Shown here: piece by piece, positions 1 to 11,170 of the stretch
Layout of the letters: each line of letters begins with the position of its first letter
How positions within the stretch are numbered: position 1 is the first letter of the stretch
Origin: Parasponia andersonii
Lineage: Eukaryota > Streptophyta > Magnoliopsida > Rosales > Cannabaceae
Reading direction: 5' to 3'
DNA length: 64,000 nucleotides
Assembly: GCA_002914805.1 (NCBI GenBank)
Contig: JXTB01000088.1
Span: 336,273-400,272 of the forward strand
Notes under the pieces: generated by a model
What the model was told of the DNA's origin: nothing
Database searches by the model: none
What the model saw: only the letters and a program-made list of their open reading frames with translations
Position numbers and translations under genes: made by a program

Positions 1-408
1 AGTACCAAGGGCTCGAAAGTGCCTCTCCATCTCACGCAACTAAGCAATTATCGTGAGAGCTTCTGGTCTACCATCAAACTGCCCTGGCTAGAGACGCATG
101 AACCGTTGGAGGTGATCAGCCTGATCCAACTTACGTTCCCTCGGAGCTAAAGGCTGATAGTCTAGATTGCTCATCTGGACGAATGCTTGCTGCATTGCCT
201 CGATCAGATGAGTGAAATCCGGACGAGGAGGTTCGGCTTCTGGCTGGTGCCTCAGAACTCTTCTATGAGGCATCCTTAAAAGTCTGAAACAATATGCCAA
301 ACTGTTAGTGCGATAATGATGCATGCTTGTCATAAAAACAACTTCAATCTAGTTTAATGGTGATATGTCCGAGCTGTTAAACTCAAAGCTCTGATACCAA
401 AAATTTCT
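1..408 (-). mobile_element. Gypsy element A: 5' internal region with primer-binding site and start of gag
   Basis: Read on the minus strand, this follows directly on the long LTR at 409-2477. A primer-binding site matching the common plant type (TGGTATCAGAGC on the minus strand) lies at about 388-399. An 81-codon open frame at 333-88 reads like the N-terminal region of a plant Ty3/Gypsy gag, with stretches such as HLIEAMQQAF and a run of basic and acidic residues. The rest of gag and pol would lie beyond the left edge, so the element cannot be judged whole or broken. Shared LTR blocks link it to elements C and D. Family assignment rests on the primer-binding site, LTR size and gag character. 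Confidence 0.65.
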
Positions 409-2477
409 ATCACAACCCAAAACCCGAGCTAGTGGCAGAAGGGGAATTTCACAAAGGTGGAAATTCCTTGATTTATTTAAAAAGTGTCAAAAGTTCTAAT
501 TTTTATAAAAACGGTCCATTCAAGTAAAGTAATTGGAATTTCATCCTGTGAACCACTCCTACAGTTCGTATACACCATCAAATATAGATTGAACAATTAC
601 TTAAAAACGTGAAATTAAATACAAAACCCAGCATCATCATCATCCTCCAAAAAGTCAAACACCAGAATGGCATACATAAGTTTGCAGACAAAATAGAAAG
701 CAGTTGTCTTGTTTCAATGCTAACACAAAATCCAAATAGTCCAAAGACTACAACAAAAACTTCTAGCATTACCAAGAGACAAACTGTAATTGGATGACCT
801 CTTACTCCTCTTGATCACCAAGATCGCACTGGACACCACCTGAGGAGGAAGGTAGGGGGTTAGCATACAAAGCCCAGTAGGAAAGTAGTTAACTCGGGCA
901 AAAACAGTTCAGTGATGGGAATCTCCTGCATGGTTAGTTCAAATCCAAAATATACACACACATATATATATATAATCCAAACCGAGAGCCAATATATATA
1001 AAACAGTGTAATCAAAACCATCAATCCATATGCACATGACACAAATCAACCTATACCAATGAGCTCACATCCTCTCATCTGTGGAAATCCAAGATGATGG
1101 CACTAAGTGTACCTAACAGCCTGCTTAATACCTAAGCCCATACCCAGAGGGGACACCTATGTGTCGCCTACCAAACCTGGAGGGGCAACCGAATTGCCTA
1201 CACCTATCAAATGGGGAGATAATCAGAAATAACAAGATCTCGCACGAGTTTATGGACTTTTACCGATAGTGGGGCATGCAGTGCCACACTGTAAAATCTA
1301 CGATGCTAACACAGTGCTCATGTATGATCCTATAACATGTGCAATACAAAACTGAAGTGTAAGAACTACTTTACTCTAGTTTTACAGTAAAACATGCATA
1401 ATAGGGTTTTATAGAAAAATAGACAGCATAACGGCCCTATTTTTGATATACCTAAAATAACCTGCACACAAAAAATTCCCAGAGCAGTACAGTATATATC
1501 ATATAACCAGATTCCATCACATATAATTCAAATCATTAAAAACACACTTGTTCTTATATGCTGCAGAAAATAAGTTTTAACTCAAAAAAGGCATAAAACG
1601 AAGGTAACTAAACCCCTACCTCAACAGAATAGCAATACCATACTATTGAGTCCTTAAGGTGTCGTTGACGATTGCCCGGAGGGTCAGAAACCAATTTCAA
1701 GCCCTCGATCGTCCTCTTGCAAAAAATCAACTTTCTCACCGGAGCTTCAATTCCACAAATGGACCTCTTCACTGAATTCCTAGTACCCAAAATAACTAGG
1801 TTAGACATATAACTTATCTAATTCGGGTCCGGGCCCATACTGGACTGGTGGCACGCAAAACGAGACAAAATCGTGACCGTCCGATCTCGATTTTCGTGCC
1901 GATCACCAAACCACACAATATATATATCAAACTTCTCAATTTTCCAAGTACATTCAAAAAATGCAGTCAAAAATACTATCCAACAGCCGGATCGAAAACT
2001 AAAATTCAAAAACTCAAAATACTCAAAAATAACAATTTTTGATCCGGACAGTATGGGGTTGAGATATATATACCTTGATGATGCTTGCGACGATACGAAT
2101 CCAACAGGACCGATTTGTTGTCAAATAGACGCCGGAATCTTCGCCAGCGGCCAAAAATCCAAAATGGGTCAAAACGGCTTTTATGGAGTTTTCTGGCGAA
2201 TCGGGCAGCGACAACAAACGGCGAGGGGCGGCAGAGCTTCGTGCAACACAGCGAGTTGACGCCCGCTGGTCGTCTGGCCAGACGATGGCGGGGCAGTGGC
2301 GTGGCTTCCTTTGGCCGAGAGGGAGAGAGAGAGACGAGGGAGAGAAAGAGAGAGAGAGTGATCTGTGGGGGGAGAGTGAAAACGAGAGGAAGGAGAGAGA
2401 AATGTATATGTATATATAATCTTTTTTTTTTCCTGGTCAAAAGATCATTTTGCCCTTTAAAAAAATGGGTTTTTACA
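409..2477 (-). repeat. 5' LTR of Gypsy element A (about 2.07 kb)
   Basis: On the minus strand this starts TGTAAAAACCC at 2477 and ends next to the primer-binding-site spacer at 409. It shares ordered blocks with the LTRs of elements C and D: a GATGAGAGGAT...GAGCTCA block (about 1050-1080 on the plus strand), a block ending in GAATTCA (about 1770-1780), and a GA/TC-rich stretch with GC-rich DNA near its 5' side (2190-2400). The second LTR and the target duplication are outside the window. Open frames seen here on both strands (for example 2006-2489) are chance frames in the GC-rich block, not genes. Confidence 0.65.
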
Positions 2478-2888
2478 ACTCCTCATTAAAATTTTATATT
2501 CAATTATTGCTTATTATACTATTGATTATTCCAAAATAGCCCTTAATATTAGAATTGCAAGTTTCTTTTCCTACCCACTAGTTGTCACTTATCTTCTTTC
2601 TTAGTAAAACAATTTAATAATTTGACTCCAAATAAACTAAAACTAGTCTTAATAGATAGACCCAAGTCAATTTATCTTAATACATGTATATTATCATGGA
2701 TTTTGTTTTGTTTTTTTTGTTCGTTGGTGAGGTTTTGGGAATATATTTCATGATCTCTCGATTCAGAACTATGAGCTGATTCTCATTTCATCCTTATGAC
2801 TTATATTTCCTTCTCTCATTACGGAAAATTCTTTTATTTATTGGGTTTTGCCTTATCTTGTTCTCTTCCAAATTCATATAATTCTTCC
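2478..2888. other. AT-rich spacer between elements A and C
   Basis: About 410 bases without a recognisable gene or repeat. It ends in CTTCC at 2884-2888, which is the left target duplication of element C. Confidence 0.6.
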
Positions 2889-3072
2889 TATAAAATCTGG
2901 TAAATTTTAAGAGCAAAAGAGACTTTCTTAAAGCAATAGCAAGTTTGTAAATAAGCATGTTCGGATTAAAATATTTAAAATATCTAGAATTTTTTAATAT
3001 GGTGCTACAATTTTATAATTTTGCATAAAACCCCTCTCACTTCTTAATCTTCTTCGTATAAGGGCGCACATG

Positions 3073-3113
<41 letters not shown>

Positions 3114-3118
3114 CTGAG
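2889..3118 (+). repeat. Element C 5' LTR, left piece
   Basis: This aligns with the first 230 bases of the 3' LTR (14954 to about 15150), including the segment around TTGGATTAAAATATT. It ends in a GA microsatellite and CTGAG, which is the target site of Copia element B. Confidence 0.8.
3076..3111. repeat. (GA)n microsatellite in the element C LTR
   Basis: About 17 GA units sit just before the Copia insertion point. The matching place in the 3' LTR (about 15131-15143) has a much shorter GA run, so the tract belongs to the LTR and has changed in length since insertion. Confidence 0.9.
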
Positions 3119-3586
3119 TGTTGAAAATAAACTTGTTTAAGCACATAAGAAGTGTTCTAGGCCTATCAACATGAGGCCCAATAAGTTAGAGTTAATCAAA
3201 GTGCAATGCTCATAAAACAAGAAGTCCAAGTCCAAATTGAAGAAGCCTTCCACCTAGAATCTTTTAATATTAGTTAGATATTTGTTTTTTGCATGTAAAT
3301 TATTTGATTACTTAGATTATTATTAGAAATGTGTAGAAGAAAATATGTGTGGCTTAAAGATTTTTGTAATTGTTTATTTGTGAGGTTTTCATTATTTCTC
3401 ATGTAGTATAAATACCTCTCCCCATTTGAGTTCTAAACATCAAGCAAGAAGTAAAGCTTCTAAGAATGAAGAGAAGAGAGAAAAAAACATAGCTTCTAGT
3501 GAGTGAGTGAGTTTGAAGAATGAAGTTAAAAATTTTCTTTTTTAAAAATATTTAAGTGAATAATAAAGCTTGTTTTATTTTTAACA
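3119..3586 (+). repeat. Copia element B 5' LTR (468 bp)
   Basis: It is repeated at 8177-8671. It contains a TATA-like stretch (GTAGTATAAATACC, about 3402-3415), a plausible core promoter with transcription starting in the region about 30 bases further on. It is followed by a primer-binding site of the TGGTATCAAAG type. Confidence 0.9.
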
Positions 3587-3836
3587 AAGTGGTATCAAAG
3601 TGAGGTTGGAAATTCTCATGAAATTCTAAGTATGCTCTGTAGTTGCAGCTTTGACTGACATTTCACATCAGAAAAGAATTATTGAGATTGAGAGTATTAT
3701 CTATTTATTCCAAACATACTACTATTACATCACAAATCAAATAGCTCGACGAGACGAAAACGTTGTCGCAAAAATCAGCCCAATTGGAGTCCGAACGAGT
3801 CTGAACGAGTTGTCGCAAGTTTGCTATCATAACTAA

Positions 3837-4051
3837 GTCAACTCACCGAGTTAAGTCGAGTCAGAGTCATTTGACCTAGCCATCATAGCCGTTAACCGAG
3901 TAATTAAAGCCGTTGACCAAACTGTCAAAGCTATTTGACCGCACCATTGACTAAGCCGTCGGAGCCGTTGACCACGCCCTTGATTGTTGATCAGCGTTGA
4001 CCGAGTGTTTTCTTTGACCATTGACTTTGACTATGTCAATATACAAGTCAA
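3837..4051. promoter_or_regulatory. Cluster of TTGAC (W-box-like) motifs in the Copia B leader
   Basis: In about 215 bases I count nine TTGAC and four GTCAA (its complement). Most are followed by C or T, giving the TTGACC/TTGACT core bound by plant WRKY factors. The cluster lies between the primer-binding site and gag in the transcribed leader. It partly reflects a degenerate repeated phrase (GCCGTTGACC and relatives). The motif count is seen in the sequence; a regulatory role is inference. Confidence 0.55.
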
Positions 4052-4119
4052 TCTTAAGGTTTTTCGATATTCCGGATCTATCCGAGTAGTTGAAATTTCC
4101 AAAAGCTCATTCTGTTAAG

Positions 4120-7100
4120 AGTTATGGCTACCGACAGTTTAGCATCTATTCAAGTTCCACCACTTAAAGCAGCAATTTTGATAATTGGACTATTAAAATG
4201 AAAGTCCTCCTTAGAGCACATGATGTTTGGGAAGTAGTAGAGAAAGGCTACGAAGAGCCAAGAGATGAGACAACACTATTCTCAACACAGAAAGATAGTT
4301 TAATAAATTCAAGAAAGAGAGACAAATAAGCTCTATTCCTCATCTACCAGGCCTAAGATGACGATGGGTTTGAGAAAATCTCAAGTACAACCTTCGCTAA
4401 GGAAGCATGGGAGAAACTTCAAATTTCATATAAGGGAAAAAGAAAAGGATAAAAAATCCATCTTCAAATTCTAAGAGGAGAGTTTGATTTACTACACATA
4501 ATGAAGACTGAGTCAGTTTCTGACTACTTTTCAAGAGTTTTAGGCATTTCGAATCAAATAAAGTGAAATAGTGAGAAACTTGAAAATGTTACTATCATGG
4601 AAAAGATTCTTCGATCGTTAGATCCAAAGTTCGAGAATATTATTACTATCATTGAAAAAACTAAAGATTTGGGAGCCATGACGATAGAACAATTCTTGGA
4701 TTCTTTACAAGCTCACGAGGAAAAGAAAAAGAATAAGCCAAACTTTAAGAAGTAGCTTCTTAAGATACAACTTACAGAGAAAGAAGATAGTTAGCGAAAG
4801 AAGTCAACGTGGTCGTGGTAGAGGACAACCCCGTGGACAAGAACGTGGTACAAGTCGAGGTCATAGATAAGGTTGGAATTCTAATAACAACCACAATTAT
4901 CATATCAGCAATTTTAAAAGAGGTGAAAGCTCTACAAGAGGTCATGATAGAGGTCGAATGAACTCGAGACCTAAGAAGTCTCAATTTGAATGTTTCAATT
5001 GTCACAAGTTTGGCCATTATGCTAGAGAGTGTAAAGCACTCAATAGTACAATTAAAAAGAAAATCAATTACGTTGGAGAGAAAAGAGAAGAAAATGGTAC
5101 CATACTACTAGTATATAACGACAATAACAGAGGACAAGACAACACATGGTATCTTAACACCAGTGCTAGCAATTATATAGGTGGGTGTCGATCAATGTTC
5201 ATGGAGCTTGATGAATTAATCAGTAGGAGTGCATCTTTCAGTGATAATTCAAAAGTAGAGGTAAAAGAAAAAAGTAAAATTCTTATCTGCTTGAAAAATA
5301 GGGGGCATCAATTTATTTCAAATGTTAATTATGTACCCACAGTGAAAACAAACATCTTGAGTTTGGGACAACTCTTAGAGAAAAGCTATGTTATTCACTT
5401 GAAAGATTATAGTCTTTCTATAAAAGATAACAATATGAACTTGATTGTCAAGGTGCCTATGTCAAGAAATTGAATGTTCCTATTGAACATTCAAAATGAT
5501 ATGGCAAAATGTCTCAAAGCAGGTTATAAGGATCCATCATGGCTATGGCATTTGAGATTCGGACATCTCAACTTTGGAGGACTAGAGCTATTATCCAAGA
5601 AAGAAATGGTGAGAGGCTTACCATGCATCAATCATCTTGATCAACTTTGTGAAGGATGCTTACTCGAGAAGCAATTCAGGAAAAGCTTTCCAAAAGAGTC
5701 GAATTCAAGAGCCCAGAAGCCACTAGAGCTCGTTCATACAGATATGTGCGGTCCTATCAAACCAAGTTCTTTCGGTAAAAGCAATTACTTCTTGCTCTTT
5801 ATCGATGATTTCTCAAGAAAGACTTAGGTTTATTTCTTGAAGCAAAAATCAGAAGTCTTTGAAGCTTTCAAAAACTTCAAGGCTGTCATAAATAAGGAAA
5901 GCAGTCTTCAGATCAAAGCCATGAGATCTAATAGAGGTGGACAATTCACTTCAAAAGAGTTCCAAGAATTCTGTTAAGAAAATAGAATTCGATGACCTTT
6001 AACCAGTCCAAGATCTCCTCAACAGAATGGTATGGCAGAAAAGAAGGACCGGACCATCCTTAACATAGCTCGAAACATGCTAAAAAATAAGAGATTACCC
6101 AAAGAGTTCTGGGCAGAAGCTGTTTCATGTGCAATTTACTTGTCCAATCGATCTCTAACAAGGAGTGTATGGAGAAAGACACTACAAAAAGCATGGAGCG
6201 AAAGGAAGCCTAGGCTCTCCCACTTGAGTCTTTGGAAGCATAGCCTATGTGCATATGCCAGATGAACATAGAACCAAACTTGATTATAAAAGCGAGAAGT
6301 TCATTTTCATCGGCTACGACACAAGCTCTAAAGGATATAAGTTATACAATCCTAACAATGGAAAACTAATCATCAGCCGAGAAGTAATATTTGATGAAGA
6401 AGGTGAATAGGACTTTGGTTCTTAAACAAATAACTTCAATTTCTTTCCACAATTTGAAGATATAGAAACGCTAGTAGAGCAAGCAAGAGAAGTCCATCAA
6501 GAGGCTATTACTCTACCTTTCTCACCAACATCATCTACTCATAAAGATTCACCTCCATTTTTCTTAACTGAGAGGCATGAAGAAAGTACAAGAAGTCTTG
6601 AAAATCTATATGAGGTGACCGATAGACTCGAAAATCTCACTCTATTTTGCCTATTTTGCTGATTGTGAACCGGTGAATTTCCAAGAGACTGGACAAGATA
6701 AAACATGGTGGAATGTGATGGATGAAGAAGTCAAAGCTATAAAGAAGAATGACATTTGGGAACTACCCACTCTTCGTAAAGGTCATAAAACTATCGATGT
6801 AAAATAGGTGTACAAGGTGAAGAAGCATGTTAATGGAGAAGTAGAAAGATACAACGTAAGGCTAGTCATGAAATGCTATAGTCAAAGAACCGGCATTGAC
6901 TACGACGAGGTATTCGCTCTTGTTGCTTGATTGGAAACTATAAGACTAATTATTTTTCATGCTGCTCTAAACAAATGGAAGATTCATCAGATGGATATAA
7001 AGTCCGTATTTCTAAATAGAGTTCTTGAAGAAGAAGTCTATATCGAACAGACATTAGGCTATACGGTGAAAGGACATAAAGATAAGGTTTTAAAGCTGAA

Positions 7101-8160
7101 GAAGGCTCTTTACGGTCTAAAGTAAGCACTAAGAGCATAGAACAGCCGAATTGATAAATATTTCCAAGAGAATAGATTCATTAAGTTCCCTTATGAACAT
7201 ACTCTCTATTTTAAGACTAAAGATGGAGACATTTTGGTCATATGCTTGTACATGGATGATCTTATATTCACTGGAAGTAATCCAAGGATGTTTGATGAAT
7301 TCAAGAGAGTAATGACCCATAAGTTTGAAATGACAGACATTAGACTTATGGCGTACTACTTCGGTATAGAAGTCAAGCAAAAGGAAGAAGGCATCTTTAT
7401 CTCTCAAGAAAACTATATAAAGGAGATCCTGAAGAAGTTCAATATGGATGATTCAAGCCGATAAGTACACCAGTGCAGTACGGAATAAAATTATTCAAAT
7501 ATGATAAAGTAGAAAATGTGGATCCAATACTCTTTAAGAGCCTTATTGGATGCCTACCTGACATGTACAAAGCCTGACATTCTCTATACAACTGGACTAG
7601 TGAGTTGTTACATGGAAACTCTAACAACTACTCACTTCAAAGCTACAAAGAGAATTCTCTGTTACCTAAAAGATACGATCAATCTTGGCTTGTTCTATTC
7701 AGTTTCTAATGATTACAAACTCGTTGGTTATAGTGATAGTGATTGGGCCAGAGATACTAACGATCAAAAAATCACAACTAGTTTTGTGTACTTCATGGGT
7801 ATCCAAGAAATAACTGATTGTCACTCTTTCAATATGCGAAGCTGAGTACGTAGCTGCTTCATCATGTGTTAGTCATGAAATATGGCTAAAATATTTGTTG
7901 AAAGAGTTAAACATGCCTCAAAAGAAGCCAACAGAGATTTGTATTGACAATAAGTCAGCAATTGTTTTGGCTAAAAATCCAGTCTTTCATAACCAAAGCA
8001 AGCATATCGACACTCGCTATCATTACATAAGAGAATGTGTTGCAAACAAAGAAGTACAATTGGAGTATGTGAGATCACATAATTAGATTGTTGATATTTT
8101 CACCGAGCCACTCAAGTTTGAAGACTTCGCAAGAATAAGAAACTTGCTTGGTATTATAAA
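4120..8160 (+). pseudogene. Copia B gag-pol remnant
   Basis: Recognisable parts in order: gag (about 4120-4750, with a NFDNWTIKMK-like start), a CCHC zinc knuckle of the form CX2CX4HX4C (about 4990-5031), a protease region (about 5145-5200), the GAG-pre-integrase HH-CC region (about 5540-5690, WLWHLRFGHL and CEGC), integrase core (about 5730-6270), reverse transcriptase (about 6700-7460, including YMDDLIFTG near 7246-7272 and KKALYGLK), and RNase H (about 7690-8090, including YSDSDWARDTND and DNKSAIVLAKNP). The domain order with integrase before reverse transcriptase is diagnostic of Ty1/Copia. The sequence resembles the widespread TNT1-94-like plant group. It is a fossil with many breaks. 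Confidence 0.92.
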
Positions 8161-8176
8161 ATAAGTTTAAGGGGGG

Positions 8177-8671
8177 TATTGAAAATAAACTTGTTTAAGC
8201 CCATAAAAAGTGTTTTAGGCCCATCAACATAAGGCCCAATAAGTTGGAGTTAGCCCAAGTGCAAAGCTCATAAAAGAAAAAGTCCAAGTCCATATTGAAT
8301 AAGCCTTCCATCTAGAATCTTCTAGTGTTAGCTAGATATTAGTTTTTTGCATGTGAATTATTTGATTACTTAGATTATTATTAGAAGTGTGTAGAAGAAA
8401 ATATATATGGCTTGAGGATTTTTGTAATTATTTATTTGTATGGTTCTCATTATTTCTCATGTAGTATAAATATCCCTCCTCATTTGAGTTCTAAGTATCA
8501 AGTAAGAAGCAAAGTTTCTAAAAGTGAAGTAAGAAGCAAAGCTTCTAAAAGTGAAGAGAAGAGAGAAAGAAGCATAACTTTTAGTGAGTGAGTGAGTTTG
8601 AAGAGTGAAGTTGAGAATTTTCTTTTGTAAAAATATTTGAGTGAATAATAATACTTGTTTTATTTCTAATA
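8177..8671 (+). repeat. Copia element B 3' LTR (495 bp)
   Basis: This aligns with 3119-3586 at about 90 percent by eye. It directly follows the polypurine tract and is followed by the right target duplication CTGAG (8672-8676). Confidence 0.9.
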
Positions 8672-8676
8672 CTGAG

Positions 8677-11170
8677 CTCCGTCGCCGCCGCACGAAGCCG
8701 CCACGGGCTAGACATGCCAGCCCACGAGAATCAACGGCCTCCAATGAACAACCACCACTTGCCACTATCAAGAATTGCCGCTGGCAGCCAGAGATCAGAG
8801 GCCACAAAGATTTCAGCCATTGTGGACGTTTTCGGCCACTAGAGCTTCATTAGACCTCCTTTTATGACACTGAGGCTACCATTGGATTCGTCTCATCATC
8901 GCCGTTATTTTCTAACCAGTCTCGGCTATTAATTCTCCGCTGGTAAGATTTTTACCATTTGGGCTTTTTTAACAAAGTTTGTAAAAAGACATATTTTTAT
9001 AATTTTTTTGTTAGGTACATATTTTATCCAAGGTAATTATATGAGGTGAAAGAGAATTAAAAATTATGAATAATTACAGTTGGTAGAAGTTAAAATAATA
9101 TCTGAAAATATGTTAATTTTTGGATTAAAAAATATAATATTTTCTAATTTATAACGAAAAGTGATATTTCTGCAAAACTGAATAGTGTTGGACTAGAGTC
9201 TATCACTATTCAAATTTGGGCCTTTGGCAAATATTAGAAAACTATTATTTTCCGAAGTATTAGTGAAAAAAATGACCTTTTTTTTTTACAAATAATTAGT
9301 GAATTTGACATCTTTTCAAATATTTTTGAAAGTGATATTTTCCTAAATAATTTTTTGATAATGATAATTTTTGAAATATTTTAGAAAAGTGATATTTTTG
9401 AAAATAAACAATAAAAATGATTTTTTTAAAAATAATTTGGAAAAAATTAATATTTTTCAAATTAATTCCAAAAAGAGATATTTTTATAATTCTTAGATTT
9501 AAAGCCCTATTAAGGCTCTATATCTCGAAATTGAATTTTGATTTCAAATTTCGATTTAGTGAGGTCAAGAAACGAAATTTGATATATGATATCGCTATGC
9601 TTCAAAATGCTACAAATTCTAAGATTTGGGAATAATATCGTTTTGTATGCTATGGGGCGGGTCCCATACTAGGACCTATTTTTGATAAAGTATATATCTA
9701 ACCTACTATTTTTGGGTACTCTAAATTCAGTGTTGATCTATGTTTCTCTATTTGAGACTCCGGTGGAAAAGTCATTTTCCCAAGTGAACTTACTAGGATC
9801 CCGAAACGACTATATAAACACACAAATGACTAACGGGAGTTTCTTCAAGTGTTTTTAGCTTGGTATAACTACTATATTAAGGTAGGAACTCAATTACCTA
9901 ATTTTTATCTATTTGTATTGGATTTTAATTACACTAAAATTTATTTATGAAAAATCCTGATTTTATAATAATTTGATAAATTATTGAAACGTGTTGGATT
10001 ATACTGAGATTAAACTGTGTAGATTTTTATACTTATTATTACATCATAATTATGGGGCAAAACAGTGGTGTGCTGCCTATGTTATAGTAAATCCCTAGAT
10101 AATACAACTGAGATTTTAAAGCATGAATTGATTAATTCATTGATGTATAGGTATTGTGAACTTTTAAATATTTTACATACCAGAAGATCACACAAGAGAT
10201 ATATCTTAGACATCGTGATGTTTAGTCGACGGCCAGTATCCCTGCCCTCAGTTAAAACCTATAAACCCACATGGGGTTTTTCTGATTATTCCTACTCGAT
10301 AGGCATAGACATTCAGTTGCCCCTCTAGTTTGATAGGCATAGATACTTGGGTATTCTTCTAATTTTCTGTGATAGGTATCAGACAGAGAGTATTTAATAC
10401 ATATAGTACGAGTTACTATAGTTCGTGATGAGAGGATAAGAGCTCATAGGATGGGATAATTTATGTTATGTACAATTATGTGCATTTGGTTCTACTTTTG
10501 AATATGTGATTTTACTGGATACCAATTGTTTTATAAACTTGATTTATAAATGGATTTTGCAAAAGATATTAACCATACAGGTTTGGTAACATTGTATCCA
10601 TTCAAAAAAAATGTAATTGAATTTCTACTGAACATGTGAATGCTTACCCCCTACTTCTCCCACTATCAGGTGTCTGTCTAACTGAGGCAGTCATCTTGAT
10701 GGATAGATAAGTTGTGCAGCTTGTGTATATAGCTCTGCTTTTAATTCTTGGTAGGTGTTCATTTTTCATTGTCTTTCTTTCCTTGTTCAATTATTTAGCC
10801 AAGATTAGTAAGTGGATGTATAAGGATAAATTTGTTATTATTTTGAGAACTTGAAATTGCAAGCAATTTTATGTAACATATTTTGGACACTGAACTAAAA
10901 TTTTCAGTTAAACTCTATTTACCAAAGTTTATGATTTCTCAGAAAGTTTCCCAAAGAAGATATCTGAAAATTTCTTAAACATTGATAGATATTTTTCTTA
11001 AGTGATTAAAACTAATAAGAGTTTTAATGAATATGGAACTTATAATGATTTGATAATCAAAACGAAATTATCTAATACTAGATTTCTCTTAAATTGTGTA
11101 AAATTAATATTTTATTATATTTTAACATAAAATTACTAGAAGTCACAGCTTTGGATTTTTGATCATGACA
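8677..11170 (+). repeat. Element C 5' LTR, right piece (2.49 kb)
   Basis: This resumes the LTR after the Copia insertion and aligns with about 15151-17592: a GC-rich block at 8677-8870, AT-rich DNA, a near-palindrome with GGTCC arms at 9660-9676, and a GATGAGAGGAT block near 10428. It ends ATGACA at 11170. Small open frames here (such as 9417-9635 and 10065-10328) have no protein similarity I recognise and are treated as LTR sequence. Confidence 0.82.

Larger units (their letters stand above)
3119..8671 (+). mobile_element. Ty1/Copia element B, degraded, nested in the 5' LTR of element C
   Basis: A Copia element of about 5.55 kb with LTRs at 3119-3586 and 8177-8671 and a perfect target duplication, CTGAG, at 3114-3118 and 8672-8676. 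The order of parts is Copia-like: LTR, primer-binding site (about 3590-3601), leader, gag, protease, integrase, reverse transcriptase, RNase H, polypurine tract (GGGGGG at 8171-8176), LTR. The coding region is broken many times (by rough impression a dozen or more disruptions), so it cannot be active. The LTRs match at about 90 percent by eye, younger than host element C, as nesting requires. Confidence 0.92.
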
